From NCBI RefSeq assembly GCF_000245735.1, contig NZ_AHTH01000051.1:1-55182 (forward strand): DNA of 55,182 nucleotides. The letters run 5' to 3'. Numbering within the stretch: the first letter of the stretch is position 1; the number at the start of each line of letters is the position of its first letter. The position numbers and the translations under genes were made by a program. This DNA is from Alishewanella jeotgali KCTC 22429. Lineage in GTDB: Bacteria; Pseudomonadota; Gammaproteobacteria; Enterobacterales; Alteromonadaceae. The notes beneath the pieces are model-generated. The model worked only from the letters and a program-made list of their open reading frames with translations, had not been told where the DNA came from and made no database searches. Shown here piece after piece: positions 36,038 through 45,973 of the stretch.

Positions 36038-37450
36038 ATGCTGTTACCGGTAATTATCGCTGGCGGCACTGGAAGTCGGCTGTGGCCGCTGTCCCGTGAA
36101 CTTATGCCAAAACAATTCCTAAAATTGTACACTGACAGCACTATGTTGCAGGCCACAGTGCAGCGATTGCAGGGAGTTAATGCTAAAACACCGCTGGTGA
36201 TTTGTAACGAAGAGCATCGCTTTATTGCTGCTGAGCAACTTCGACAAATTAATAAGTTAGATCATAACATTATTCTGGAACCCGAGGGACGCAATACTGC
36301 GCCTGCCATTGCGCTGGCAGCCCTAACTGCGCTTAATCAGGGACAAGATCCCATACTGCTGGTGCTGGCTGCAGATCATGTTATTCAAAACAATCTGGCT
36401 TTTCATCAAGCAATTACCATTGCGACAGAGTTAGCGACGGCTGGGCAGTTGGTTACCTTTGGCATAGTGCCCACCGCGCCGGAAACGGGTTATGGCTATA
36501 TTCAGCGAGGAGCAGTTTGCCAAAACACGGAGCAAGCCTTTTACGTATCAAAATTTGTCGAAAAACCGAACAAAGACCTGGCGTTACAGTATCTCAGCAG
36601 TGGCCAATATTATTGGAACAGTGGCATGTTTATGTTTAAAGCCAGTATATTTTTGGCGGAGTTGAGAAAATTTCGGCCCGATATTTTGGCATGCTGTGAG
36701 AAAGCGATAGCAAATACTGAATCCGATCTAGACTTTATCCGGGTGAACAGTGGTGCTTTTGCTGCTTGCCCTGCAGAGTCCATTGATTATGCTGTAATGG
36801 AAAAAACAAATTTGGCTGTGGTAGTGCCGATGGCTGCAGGTTGGAGTGATGTCGGTTCCTGGTCATCATTATGGGAAATCAGTGACAAAGATGCCGCCGG
36901 CAATGTTCACCTTGGACAGGTATTCCAACATAGCTCCAGCGAAAATTACGTATTTGCCGAGACAGGGATAGTGGCTACCGTAGGTTTGCAAAACGCTATT
37001 GTGATTCAGACCAAGGACGCGGTTTTGGTTGCAGCTAAAGACCAAGTGCAGGATGTAAAAAATATCGTGCAGCAATTAAAAAATGCGGGGCGTAGCGAAC
37101 ATTTTATCCATCGCGAAGTTTATCGTCCTTGGGGTAAATATGACAGTATTGATCACGGTAATCGTTACCAGGTTAAGCATATCAGTGTGAAGCCCGGTGA
37201 GAAATTATCAATACAGATGCATCATCACCGCGCTGAACACTGGATAGTAGTGCATGGCACCGCAAAGGTAACCATTAATGAACAGGAACAGCTCCTGACT
37301 GAGAATCAGTCAGTATATATTCCTATCGGTGCTGTCCATTCACTGGAGAACCCTGGCAAAATCCCGCTAGAGCTGATAGAGGTTCAGTCCGGAGCTTACC
37401 TTGGTGAGGATGACATAGTACGCTTTTCTGATCGCTATGGTCGTCATTAA
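36038..37450 (+). CDS. manC: Mannose-1-phosphate guanylyltransferase / mannose-6-phosphate isomerase
   Basis: This bifunctional enzyme supplies GDP-mannose for polysaccharides. The N-terminal pyrophosphorylase has [19 protein letters not shown] and FVEKP; the C-terminal cupin isomerase has [10 protein letters not shown] and the metal-site residues in [15 protein letters not shown] chose ATG 36038 (470 residues) over the in-frame TTG at 36032, because AAGGA stands 6 bases upstream. The next gene, 61 bp on, makes its substrate mannose 1-phosphate. Codon use and the A/T-rich upstream region (35900-36030) differ slightly from the neighbours. Confidence 0.94.
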   Translation: MLLPVIIAGGTGSRLWPLSRELMPKQFLKLYTDSTMLQATVQRLQGVNAKTPLVICNEEHRFIAAEQLRQINKLDHNIILEPEGRNTAPAIALAALTALNQGQDPILLVLAADHVIQNNLAFHQAITIATELATAGQLVTFGIVPTAPETGYGYIQRGAVCQNTEQAFYVSKFVEKPNKDLALQYLSSGQYYWNSGMFMFKASIFLAELRKFRPDILACCEKAIANTESDLDFIRVNSGAFAACPAESIDYAVMEKTNLAVVVPMAAGWSDVGSWSSLWEISDKDAAGNVHLGQVFQHSSSENYVFAETGIVATVGLQNAIVIQTKDAVLVAAKDQVQDVKNIVQQLKNAGRSEHFIHREVYRPWGKYDSIDHGNRYQVKHISVKPGEKLSIQMHHHRAEHWIVVHGTAKVTINEQEQLLTENQSVYIPIGAVHSLENPGKIPLELIEVQSGAYLGEDDIVRFSDRYGRH

Positions 37451-37511
37451 TGACCCCTTTTATTGATAAGCCGTTTATCAGCTCGCGGATATTGCCGACA
37501 AGGGAGCAATA

Positions 37512-38927
37512 ATGACCAGACTCATTAGCGAGATTATTGCTAATAGCGGCATTGCCTTTGGTACCAGTGGTGCCAGAGGATTGGTGCAAAACTTTACTCC
37601 AGATGTATGCACTGCCTTTACGCAAAGTTTTTTAAAGACCTTGAGCTGTCGATATCCGTTTCACGCTGTGGCACTTGCAATTGATAACAGGCCAAGTAGC
37701 CCTGCGATAGCGCAGTATTGTGCTGGCACGATCCAGGCGCTGGGATTGGCGGTTCGTTACTATGGCGTGCTGCCGACCCCAGCTCTTGCTTTACAGGCGA
37801 TGGCGGATGGAATGCCTGCAATAATGATCACCGGTAGCCACATTCCTTTTGATCGTAACGGCATAAAGTTTTATCGGCCTGATGGTGAAATTAGTAAAGT
37901 TGACGAGCAACAGATCCTGAGTTGTCACGAGCTTCTTATTCAAGCGAAAGCCATCCCCTTATCTGCTGAACAGTTGGCAGCTGATAACTACTTACAACGG
38001 TATCGGGCTATTTGCGCGCCAGATTGTTTTCATGGTAAGCATTTTGGCATATATGAGCATTCCTGCGCGGGAAGAGAGTTGTACTATCAAATTCTGACTG
38101 AGTTAGGTGCCAAAGTTACCCGGCTGGAACGAAGTAGTGAGTTCGTTCCGATAGATACCGAAGCGGTATCGGTTACCGATCAACACAAAGCCAGGCAATG
38201 GTCTGCGACTTATCATTTTGATGCGATTTTTTCGACTGATGGCGATGGCGATCGGCCATTGATCGCTGACAATCAGGGGAATTGGTTACGGGGAGATACG
38301 GTGGGTTTACTCACTGCTCAAGCCCTGGGAATTAGCGCTATTGCGGTGCCGGTTAATGCTAACAGCGCTATTGATCTTTGTGGTAGCTTTATAGAAGTTA
38401 AACGCACTCGTATCGGTTCCCCCTATGTAATTGAAGCGATGCAATATTTGTTGGAGCGTTATTCTTCTGTGGCGGGTTTCGAAGCTAATGGCGGTTTTTT
38501 GCTTGCTTCAGACGTACAATTAGAGGGCGCAACATTAACTGCACTGCCGACTCGCGATGCGTTATTGCCTTTTATTATGATCATGTTGCGAGCGGGCGTG
38601 CAGCCGCTGTCTGACTTGGTTGCGGCCTTACCACAGCGCTTTACAGCGAGCGAACGTATTCAGCGGGTAACTGCTGAACAAAGCCAGCGTTTCTTAGCCC
38701 AAGCGGCAGAACAACCGAATCATATTTTGCAGCAACTCGGCATTAATAGTCGCTGTACTGAAGATGTTGATCGTACTGACGGTGTACGTATACGGCTACA
38801 AAATGGCAATATTTTGCATTTCAGAGCTTCAGGTAATGCACCAGAATTGAGAATTTACAGTGAAGCGGCTACTGCAGAAGACGCCTGTAATCTGGCGCAC
38901 CAAGGCAGTTTGCTTAAATTGGTTTAA
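37512..38927 (+). CDS. Phosphomannomutase
   Basis: The enzyme interconverts mannose 6-phosphate and mannose 1-phosphate, feeding ManC upstream. The 471-residue alpha-D-phosphohexomutase has the phosphoserine loop ITGSHIPFDRNGIKFY (Ser in TGSH), the metal loop FSTDGDGDRPLI, the sugar-binding VAGFEANGGFLL and the phosphate loop FRASGNAPELRIY. The TGSHIP form of the serine loop is a variant of the common TASHNP and occurs in one phosphomannomutase subgroup. It ends 8 bp from the convergent cation efflux gene. Confidence 0.9.
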   Translation: MTRLISEIIANSGIAFGTSGARGLVQNFTPDVCTAFTQSFLKTLSCRYPFHAVALAIDNRPSSPAIAQYCAGTIQALGLAVRYYGVLPTPALALQAMADGMPAIMITGSHIPFDRNGIKFYRPDGEISKVDEQQILSCHELLIQAKAIPLSAEQLAADNYLQRYRAICAPDCFHGKHFGIYEHSCAGRELYYQILTELGAKVTRLERSSEFVPIDTEAVSVTDQHKARQWSATYHFDAIFSTDGDGDRPLIADNQGNWLRGDTVGLLTAQALGISAIAVPVNANSAIDLCGSFIEVKRTRIGSPYVIEAMQYLLERYSSVAGFEANGGFLLASDVQLEGATLTALPTRDALLPFIMIMLRAGVQPLSDLVAALPQRFTASERIQRVTAEQSQRFLAQAAEQPNHILQQLGINSRCTEDVDRTDGVRIRLQNGNILHFRASGNAPELRIYSEAATAEDACNLAHQGSLLKLV

Positions 38928-38935
38928 GTCGGATC

Positions 38936-39817
38936 CTAACTCCGGACATCAGCGGTTTGTGAATCCGGCTCCAGGTGTACAGTTAGCTGGATACCTATCA
39001 AAGCAAGTTGTTGCTCAGCTTGGTCTGCCAATTGATGGGCCTGAGCAATAGTCCAATCCCCTGGAACCCTCAAATCCACCAGTGCAAAAGCCTGGGTGGC
39101 AGCAGCACGAGTACGTATATTGGCGAATTGTACTTGCTGTGGCGCAATATTATCTAGAATCTGGATTAATGCCATTAACTGCTCCGCTGGTAAAGCCGGA
39201 TCCATCAAACCGTTTATGGCATTACGTAAGATCCGGCTACCTTCTAGTAATATATGTAGCGCTACCAGAATTGCGACTAAGGGATCTAGCCAGTTTTGTT
39301 CAAAAATCACGGCCAGAGCCACGCCCAGTACTACGCCTGCCGTGGTCCAGACATCTGTTAGCAGATGTTTGCCATCGCCCTCCAGCGCCGGTGAATGCCA
39401 GTCTTTGCCACCGCGTAGCAATAACATTGCCACGGCCAGATTAATCAGGCTGGCCAGTGCGGTGAGCAGGGTACCAATGCCTAACGCTTGAATGGATTGA
39501 GGGTTTAGCAGCCGCTCGCCAGCGCTAAACAAAATGGCCAGTGCGGCCAGAAAAATCATGCCGCCTTCAAAAGCGGCAGAGAAATACTCAGCTTTACTAT
39601 GCCCAAAGGGGTGGCCATCATCCGCTGGCCGACGGGCGATCGTCACCATCCATAACGCAAAACCGGCACCCGCAACATTGACCAGTGATTCCAGAGCATC
39701 CGATAAAAAGCCAACAGAGTCGGTCAGGTACCAGGCCAGGCTCTTAAGCGCCATAGTTAAGAACCCCGCCAGCAAGGAGACAAGTAACAACTGGCGAGGG
39801 CGCAAGTTAAGCATCAA
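38936..39817 (-). CDS. Cation diffusion facilitator transporter
   Basis: A 293-residue inner-membrane metal/proton antiporter with six helices. The metal site residues are visible in FLSDALESLVN (helix 2) and HLLTDVWTTAG (helix 5), with the signature HPFGHSKAEYFSAAFEGG between helices 2 and 3. A cytoplasmic C-terminal domain of about 80 residues ends it (VDLRVPGDWTIAQAHQLAD). The likely substrate is Zn2+, Fe2+ or a similar divalent metal; which cannot be decided here. Confidence 0.9.
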   Translation of the reverse strand: MMLNLRPRQLLLVSLLAGFLTMALKSLAWYLTDSVGFLSDALESLVNVAGAGFALWMVTIARRPADDGHPFGHSKAEYFSAAFEGGMIFLAALAILFSAGERLLNPQSIQALGIGTLLTALASLINLAVAMLLLRGGKDWHSPALEGDGKHLLTDVWTTAGVVLGVALAVIFEQNWLDPLVAILVALHILLEGSRILRNAINGLMDPALPAEQLMALIQILDNIAPQQVQFANIRTRAAATQAFALVDLRVPGDWTIAQAHQLADQAEQQLALIGIQLTVHLEPDSQTADVRS

Positions 39818-39836
39818 TAACCTTTTGGAAGCAGCT

Positions 39837-40727
39837 CTAGTTAAAGGGAGTTGTAACAGCTGTCGGGCTTTTCAGCAAGTGCATACGACGACGGTAATAC
39901 AGCAGCGGCATCCCAAGCAGCAGTAGCAGGCTGTTCAAGCTGCCACCTTTATACTGGCTGCTGCGTACCACTTTAATGTCATCAGGTTTGGCTTTTAAAC
40001 GCTCACTGAATTGCCTTAACTCCTGCTCCAGATTGCTAATCATTTGCGTACTGGCCTCAGTAAAGCCCTGCTGACTATCCTGGCGTAATTCTTCTGCCAG
40101 ATTAACCGGTGTCGAGCGCCCCTTAACGTTACTGATGCCGGGCGCCCGAAACAGTAATTTACGGCTGCGGATATCATAGACGGCAGTATCCATTAAGGTG
40201 CTGGTATCATTTTTTTGACCGGCAACCAGGTAAGCGCCAATTAGGGTCCAATAACTTAAGGCGGCTTTGCGCTCGTCACTAAACTGAATTTGATCAAAGG
40301 ACACCAGCGCAATCACATCAATGCCAAACATAGATTGCAATTGCTGTAGGTTTGCAAAACTGCCCTGAGGTCTTAGATAGGCGCTGGGAATAACCTGAAT
40401 ATCACCAATATAGTCTTTATCCCTGAAATGATTGGCAATTTGCTCCATGATTTTTAGTTTTGCCGGCTCAGTCAGCTGGGGTCCAGTCGCGGAGCTTCCC
40501 CAGTTGTTATGTCCTTGCCGCTGGCCAGGCTCAGCCGGAACAAAGGCAACCCCAACCCGTAGTGGTAAATTTAAGGTAGGGATAGAGGGTTCTATCTGAA
40601 CCTGCTCTGTATTGGGATACAGATAATCGACGATGCTGCTGCGGCTACCATATTGCTGACTGGCGCAGCCACTGAGTGATAACACTAACAACAGCAGCAG
40701 GTTACAGCGGACGCTTTTTAAAAACAT
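39837..40727 (-). CDS. Rhombotail-type lipoprotein with GlyGly-CTERM-like end
   Basis: The 296-residue precursor has a lipobox LSLSGC (Cys about 21) and a soluble body of about 230 residues with FVPAEPG, IGDIQVIPSAYLRP and IDVIALVSFDQIQFSD. The C-terminus reads KGGSLNSLLLLLGMPLLYYR then RRMHLLK: two glycines, a short hydrophobic helix and an arginine cluster. This is the layout of the GlyGly-CTERM sorting signal cut by rhombosortase, and the protein resembles the 'rhombotail lipoprotein' family. Having both an N-terminal lipid anchor and this tail is unusual. Function is unknown. No rhombosortase gene is in the window. Confidence 0.75.
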   Translation of the reverse strand: MFLKSVRCNLLLLLVLSLSGCASQQYGSRSSIVDYLYPNTEQVQIEPSIPTLNLPLRVGVAFVPAEPGQRQGHNNWGSSATGPQLTEPAKLKIMEQIANHFRDKDYIGDIQVIPSAYLRPQGSFANLQQLQSMFGIDVIALVSFDQIQFSDERKAALSYWTLIGAYLVAGQKNDTSTLMDTAVYDIRSRKLLFRAPGISNVKGRSTPVNLAEELRQDSQQGFTEASTQMISNLEQELRQFSERLKAKPDDIKVVRSSQYKGGSLNSLLLLLGMPLLYYRRRMHLLKSPTAVTTPFN

Positions 40728-40824
40728 ATCAGGTTTCCTTCAGGACTAAGGGGGTGATATCTACCTTAGTCAAGCCCAATAATTATTGCTACTTTATTAT
40801 TAAAAGTGGTTTGTGTTAGGCTTC

Positions 40825-41598
40825 ATGGTATTAAAAATTAATACTTTAAGCAGTATGCAGCAGAGTGTGTTGTTAGTAAAAGCGTTAAAGCAGGCCCTGC
40901 GTCGACAGGGGATGACTTACGCTCAGGTTGCCCAAGCGCTCAAACTGAGTGAGGCGACTGTGAAGCGGATGTTTGCGCGACAACAATTTACCCTGCAACG
41001 GTTAGAACAAATCAGCCAATTACTGGGCCTGGAGTTTGTTGACTTGCTGCAATTACTTAGCGAGCAGCAGCAACTGACAACGGCACTCACTGAGCAACAG
41101 GAGTTAGAGCTGACTGAAGATCTCTGTCTATTATTGATTGCATTTCTGGTTTTGCATTACTGGACGCTGGAGCAAATTCTGGAGTGGTATCAGCTGACCA
41201 AGACAGAATGCATTCAAAAGTTGATTAAACTGGAGCGAATGCAACTTATTAGCTTATTGCCGGAAAATCGTATCAAACTCAAAATATCACCTCATTTTCA
41301 GTGGCGCGAAAATGGACCGATGCAGCGGTTTTTTCAACAGCAGTTGGCAACCGAGTTTTTAGCAAACCCAACGCAACCGCAGCCGGAAATGCTGGTACTG
41401 AATGGCATGTTGTCGTTAAAAAGCCGGCAACAGTTTCAAGCCAGATTACAACGATTGAAGCGTGATTTTTATGAATTTACAGAGCAAGATAAATATTTAC
41501 CCTTCGAACAACGCTCCGGTGTATCTACTATAATCCTGATGCGGGACTGGCGCTTTGGTTTGTTTAAGCGTTTCTTAAAGGCAGATAAACTGCGTTGA
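40825..41598 (+). CDS. XRE-family transcriptional regulator
   Basis: The 257-residue protein has an N-terminal Cro/C1-type HTH (ALRRQGMTYAQVAQALKLSE followed by ATVKRMF and ERLEQISQLLGLEF-like sequence), then a helical region of about 180 residues (ELTEDLCLLLIAFLVLHYWT) without recognised domain. Proteins of this shape are common single-domain regulators in Alteromonadales. I chose ATG 40825; an in-frame GTG at 40813 and an ATG at 40855 are alternatives. Targets are unknown; the divergent lipoprotein gene is the nearest candidate. Confidence 0.82.
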   Translation: MVLKINTLSSMQQSVLLVKALKQALRRQGMTYAQVAQALKLSEATVKRMFARQQFTLQRLEQISQLLGLEFVDLLQLLSEQQQLTTALTEQQELELTEDLCLLLIAFLVLHYWTLEQILEWYQLTKTECIQKLIKLERMQLISLLPENRIKLKISPHFQWRENGPMQRFFQQQLATEFLANPTQPQPEMLVLNGMLSLKSRQQFQARLQRLKRDFYEFTEQDKYLPFEQRSGVSTIILMRDWRFGLFKRFLKADKLR

Positions 41599-41623
41599 CA
41601 GAACTTTAGCCGGATTTTACAGT
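41595..41623 (+). promoter_or_regulatory. Possible promoter for ygiQ
   Basis: A consensus TTGACA (41595-41600) overlapping the upstream stop codon is followed 17 bp later by TACAGT (41618-41623). A second perfect TATAAT at 41666-41671, 32 bases before the ATG, lacks a good -35 and may be an alternative. Confidence 0.45.
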
Positions 41624-41703
41624 ATCACCGTCAGGACACGCATCGTACTGGCGGCAGACTTAATGTATAATACGCGCCCTTGTAACACTCAGGTGCTTGT
41701 TTT

Positions 41704-44046
41704 ATGTCCACTGCTACTGCTCCCTTATCCCGTAAATCTGCTCCGGTAGCGCGGATGGCGCCTGAACGCGACCTGTTTTCTTATCCCAAATACTGGGCTG
41801 AATGCTTTGGTCCGGCACCTTTTTTACCGATGTCACGCGCCGAGATGGATAAGCTTGGCTGGGACAGCTGTGATGTGATCCTAGTGGTGGGCGATGCCTA
41901 TGTCGATCACCCGAGCTTTGGTATGGCGGTGGTCGGCCGCATGCTGGAAGCCCAGGGCTACCGCGTCGGCCTGATTTGCCAGCCTGATTGGCACAGTAAA
42001 GACGACTTTATGCGCCTGGGGAAGCCGAACCTGTTTTTTGGCGTTTCTGCCGGGAATATGGACTCGATGATTAACCGTTATACCGCTGATAAAAAACTGC
42101 GGCATGACGATGCTTACACACCGGGTGATATTGGCGGCAAGCGGCCGGATCGGGCGGTGACGGTGTATACCCAGCGTTGTAAAGAAGCCTACAAAGAGGT
42201 GCCGGTGATTATCGGCGGTATTGAGGCCAGTTTACGCCGCATTGCGCACTATGATTACTGGTCAGAAAAAGTACGCCGTTCAGTGATTTTTGATGCCAAG
42301 GCCGATATTTTAATCTACGGCAACGCCGAACGACCGCTGGTAGAAGTAGCACATCGTATTGCGTCGGGCATACCTGTTAGCGAAATTCAGGATGTACGTG
42401 GCACAGCGGTTATTCGCAAAGAGCCGTTACCGGGCTGGCGCGGCGTCGATTCCACCGCTATTGATAAAGTCGGTAAAATTGACCCTATCCCGAATCCTTA
42501 TGGCGCCGATGATGTTGGCTGCAGCAGCTATTCCGAATTTGCTAAAGCCGGTATTGATTTAACCAAGCCCGCTGAGGTTGAAGCTAAGCCAATTATGGTG
42601 CAGGCGCCGCGGCAAAAGCCGTGGGAGCAAACGTACGTTAAGTTACCCGCCTTTGAGCAGGTCAGTGTGAATAAGCCGCTGTATGCGCATGCATCACGGA
42701 TTTTACATCAGGAAACCAACCCTGGCTGTGCCCGTGCCATTATGCAGCGCCATGGCGATCGGCATATCTGGGTTAATCCACCAGCCTTTCCGCTCAGTAC
42801 TGCGGAAATGGATCTGGTATTTGGTTTGCCGTATCAGCGGGTACCACATCCGGTGTATGGCAAGGCGAAAATTCCCGCCTATGAGATGATTAAAACCTCG
42901 GTCAATATTATGCGTGGCTGTTTTGGCGGCTGCTCGTTCTGTTCGATTACCGAGCATGAGGGACGGATTATCCAAAGTCGCTCGAAAGAGTCGATTATGC
43001 AGGAGATCAAGGATATTCGCGACAAAGTCCCTGGTTTTACCGGGGTGATCTCCGATCTGGGTGGCCCGACCGCCAATATGTATCGGTTAAACTGTAAAAA
43101 CCCGAAAGCCGAGCAAACCTGTCGTCGCCCCAGCTGCGTCTATCCGACGATTTGCGAGCATATGGATACCGATCAGAGCCCTACGGTTGAACTGTACCGT
43201 GAAGCCCGGAATTTACCGGGCATTAAAAAGGTTTTGGTCGCCTCGGGTGTGCGTTACGATTTGGCGGTAGAAGATCCAAATTATGTCAAAGAGTTAGTGC
43301 AGCACCATGTCGGGGGTTATTTAAAAATTGCCCCTGAGCATACTGAAGAGGGGCCTTTGTCGAAAATGATGAAACCGGGCATGGGCGCCTACGACAAATT
43401 TAAAGAAATGTTCGACCGCTTTAGTAAAGAAGCCGGTAAAGAGCAGTATCTGATCCCGTATTTTATTGCCTCGCACCCGGGAACGACCGATCTGGATATG
43501 ATTAATCTGGCGCTGTGGTTAAAGGCACGCGATTTTAGGTTGGATCAGGTACAGAATTTCTACCCGAGCCCAATGGCCAATGCCACCACCATTTATCATA
43601 CCGAAATGAATTCGCTGAAAAATATCAATAAAGCGAATACCGAAGTGGTGCCGGTGCCCAAGGGCGAGCGGCAGCGCCGGCTACATAAAGCGATCCTGCG
43701 TTATCATGATCCCAAAGGTTGGCCGATCATTCGTGAAGCGCTGATCCGCTTGAAAATGCAGCACCTGATTGGCCGGGGTAAAGACTGTCTGGTGCCGCCG
43801 GAGAGTAAAGACGAGCAGCAGCAAAGACCACAGCGCGGTGGTAAGCCGGCATTAACGCGGCACACTGGCTTAAATCCGGCTGCGCAGGCCACAGCAAGGT
43901 CAAAGCACAGCACAGCGAACGGCAAAGCAAACGGTAAAGCCAAAGCAGAACAGGCTGCATCTAAGCCGGCCAGCCAGGCACCGTTAAAAGGTAAACCGGC
44001 AGTCAAAGGTAAACCGGCAGCAAAAACCGGCCGTGCCGGCAGCTGA
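41704..44046 (+). CDS. ygiQ: YgiQ-family radical SAM protein
   Basis: A 780-residue radical SAM enzyme of unknown substrate. The cluster motif CFGGCSFC (Cys406, Cys410, Cys413) is in [20 protein letters not shown]. The N-terminal B12-binding-like domain has [20 protein letters not shown], and [14 protein letters not shown] and [12 protein letters not shown] are family signatures. The last 80 residues are low-complexity Lys/Ala/Gly/Pro ([15 protein letters not shown]), as is usual for the family tail. Confidence 0.93.
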   Translation: MSTATAPLSRKSAPVARMAPERDLFSYPKYWAECFGPAPFLPMSRAEMDKLGWDSCDVILVVGDAYVDHPSFGMAVVGRMLEAQGYRVGLICQPDWHSKDDFMRLGKPNLFFGVSAGNMDSMINRYTADKKLRHDDAYTPGDIGGKRPDRAVTVYTQRCKEAYKEVPVIIGGIEASLRRIAHYDYWSEKVRRSVIFDAKADILIYGNAERPLVEVAHRIASGIPVSEIQDVRGTAVIRKEPLPGWRGVDSTAIDKVGKIDPIPNPYGADDVGCSSYSEFAKAGIDLTKPAEVEAKPIMVQAPRQKPWEQTYVKLPAFEQVSVNKPLYAHASRILHQETNPGCARAIMQRHGDRHIWVNPPAFPLSTAEMDLVFGLPYQRVPHPVYGKAKIPAYEMIKTSVNIMRGCFGGCSFCSITEHEGRIIQSRSKESIMQEIKDIRDKVPGFTGVISDLGGPTANMYRLNCKNPKAEQTCRRPSCVYPTICEHMDTDQSPTVELYREARNLPGIKKVLVASGVRYDLAVEDPNYVKELVQHHVGGYLKIAPEHTEEGPLSKMMKPGMGAYDKFKEMFDRFSKEAGKEQYLIPYFIASHPGTTDLDMINLALWLKARDFRLDQVQNFYPSPMANATTIYHTEMNSLKNINKANTEVVPVPKGERQRRLHKAILRYHDPKGWPIIREALIRLKMQHLIGRGKDCLVPPESKDEQQQRPQRGGKPALTRHTGLNPAAQATARSKHSTANGKANGKAKAEQAASKPASQAPLKGKPAVKGKPAAKTGRAGS

Positions 44047-44049
44047 GCA

Positions 44050-44574
44050 GTGGAAAGCAGGCGGCTGTTTTTTAGTTTGTGTTTTTCGGCGCAGCAGCAA
44101 CAGCTATTAGCGCCTTATCAGCAGCAGGCGCTGCAAGCTTGTCCCAGCGCCAAAGCCGTAGCGGTGACAAACTTGCACCTGACGTTATTTTTTCTGGGGC
44201 AGGTGACGGCTGAGCAACAGCAGCTGTTATTGCAATCAGCTGCAAAGCTTCGCTCTGCTGCATTCGAGCTCCAGCTTGATTATCTGGCAGGCTTTAGGCA
44301 GCCGAAAATTCTGTATCTGGCGCCCTCATCGATACCACCAGCCTTGTTGCTGCTGCAACAACAGCTGGCGCAGTTTTGTCAGGTACAGGGCTTTACCGAG
44401 CCACATGCTGAGTATCGGCCGCATATCACGCTGGCGCGCCAAGCGCTGTTTGAGGGGCAACAGCGCGTCACGCCACTCAGACTTAAGGTGCGGGAGTTTG
44501 CGCTCTATCAATCACGGCGTGAAAGCGAAGCCTTAGAGTACTTGCCATTGCAGCGCTTTAAATTAATCAGTTAA
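44050..44574 (+). CDS. thpR: RNA 2',3'-cyclic phosphodiesterase
   Basis: ThpR (LigT) is a 2H phosphoesterase acting on 2',3'-cyclic phosphate ends. The 174-residue protein has both HxTx motifs: HLTLFFLG (His43, Thr45) and HITLARQ (His125, Thr127). The start is GTG, 3 bp after ygiQ, so the two genes are probably co-transcribed. The first 15 residues are ordinary for the family. Confidence 0.9.
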   Translation: MESRRLFFSLCFSAQQQQLLAPYQQQALQACPSAKAVAVTNLHLTLFFLGQVTAEQQQLLLQSAAKLRSAAFELQLDYLAGFRQPKILYLAPSSIPPALLLLQQQLAQFCQVQGFTEPHAEYRPHITLARQALFEGQQRVTPLRLKVREFALYQSRRESEALEYLPLQRFKLIS

Positions 44575-44715
44575 GCAAAGCCTGAGGCCGCTTTCGGTAA
44601 AGTGCCGGCAATAACCGGCAAAATGTCATGAAGCGGTCAACAAAAATCAGTACACTTAATGGTTTTCTGCCTGAGTTGCTAAGATCAGGCTAATTTCGAT
44701 CCGGACCTGATACTT

Positions 44716-45969
44716 ATGAAATTTTTTGTGTTTTTTATCAGCCTGTTGCTACTTGGCTGCCATCAGCCACCAGCCACACCTAATACTACTGCTGCCAGTC
44801 AAAACAGTTTGCTGATTATTTCAATTGACGGTCTGCGTCATGACTACCTGAGTTTGCATCAGGCACCGATGCTAGCCGAACTGGCGGCGGGCGGTGTGCA
44901 TGTCAAACAATTACAGCCGGTATTTCCAAGTAAAACCTTCCCCAATCATTATTCACTGGTCACCGGTTTACACCCGGAGCGGCACGGTATTGTTGATAAC
45001 TCGATGTATGATCCTGAGCATCAACGACATTTTGCGATGAGTATGGCGGATCAGGTCGCAGATGGTTTCTGGTGGCAGGGCGAGCCGATTTGGATCACGG
45101 CTGAATTGCAGGGCGTGAAGGCGGCCACTTATTTTTTCCCGGGCTCGGAAGCAGAAATTAAAGGTAAGCGGCCCAGTTACTGGTTTCCCTATGTGCATGA
45201 GACACCAAACCGTGAGCGCACCGAGCAGGTACTGGCCTGGCTGGCGATGCCTGAAGCCGAGCGGCCAAGAGTGATCACCTTGTATTTTAGTGATGTGGAT
45301 AGTGCTGGTCATAACTATGGCCCGCGCTCAGAGCAGGTAGCTCAGGCTCTGGCCGAGGTAGATGCTGAGCTTACCTATCTGGTGCACACGCTGCGGGAGC
45401 GTGGTCAGGCGGAACAGCTCAACCTGATCATCAGTTCCGACCATGGTATGGCTGAGGTCGATCAGCGCAAATATATTATTGCTGATGAGTTGTTTGATGG
45501 CAGTTTAACGCAGAATGTCCGCTTTTCACGTGAAATTGTCAGCATTTTCCCGAAAGATGGCCAGGAAGAGCTACTGTATCAGCAAATTGCCGGGCGTTAT
45601 AACCCAGAGCAGATGCGCCTGTACCGCAAGCATGAGTTGCCAGAACGCTTTCAGCATCAACACCATGTTCGCATCGCGCCGATTATTTTGCTGGCGGAGC
45701 AGCCCTGGATCTTTGTCCGGCGCAGCTTATTACCTGGTTTAAAGGCTGATCCGTCTTTTCTCAGAGCACGTGGCAGCCATGGTTATGACAATACTGAGCC
45801 GGATATGCAGGGAATGCTGATTGCCTATGGACCGGCCTTTAAACAACAGGCGACGGTAGCGCAATTAAGCATGGTCGATTTTTACAATGTGATGGCCAGG
45901 GTAGTGGGCCTGACACCGGCGCCCAATCAGGGTGATCCGCGCGCGTTATCGCTGTTACTGCGGGACTAA
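44716..45969 (+). CDS. Lipoprotein, nucleotide pyrophosphatase/phosphodiesterase (alkaline phosphatase superfamily)
   Basis: The 417-residue precursor has a lipobox LLLLGC (Cys15). The catalytic core matches ectonucleotide pyrophosphatase/phosphodiesterases: metal ligand Asp38 in IISIDGLRHDYL, the nucleophile Thr74 in FPSKTFPNHYSLVTGLHPE, YFSDVDSAGHNYGP and SSDHGMAEVD with the remaining metal ligands, and a late GSHGYDN. It probably hydrolyses nucleotides or phosphodiesters in the periplasm or at the outer membrane. The intended rlmC start lies just 4 bp after its stop. Confidence 0.9.
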   Translation: MKFFVFFISLLLLGCHQPPATPNTTAASQNSLLIISIDGLRHDYLSLHQAPMLAELAAGGVHVKQLQPVFPSKTFPNHYSLVTGLHPERHGIVDNSMYDPEHQRHFAMSMADQVADGFWWQGEPIWITAELQGVKAATYFFPGSEAEIKGKRPSYWFPYVHETPNRERTEQVLAWLAMPEAERPRVITLYFSDVDSAGHNYGPRSEQVAQALAEVDAELTYLVHTLRERGQAEQLNLIISSDHGMAEVDQRKYIIADELFDGSLTQNVRFSREIVSIFPKDGQEELLYQQIAGRYNPEQMRLYRKHELPERFQHQHHVRIAPIILLAEQPWIFVRRSLLPGLKADPSFLRARGSHGYDNTEPDMQGMLIAYGPAFKQQATVAQLSMVDFYNVMARVVGLTPAPNQGDPRALSLLLRD

Positions 45970-45973
45970 GCGG

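Noticed and set aside
44603..44620. Hairpin TGCCGG/CCGGCA after thpR as a terminator
   Set aside because: The stem is short and not followed by a T-tract, so I did not list it as a feature.
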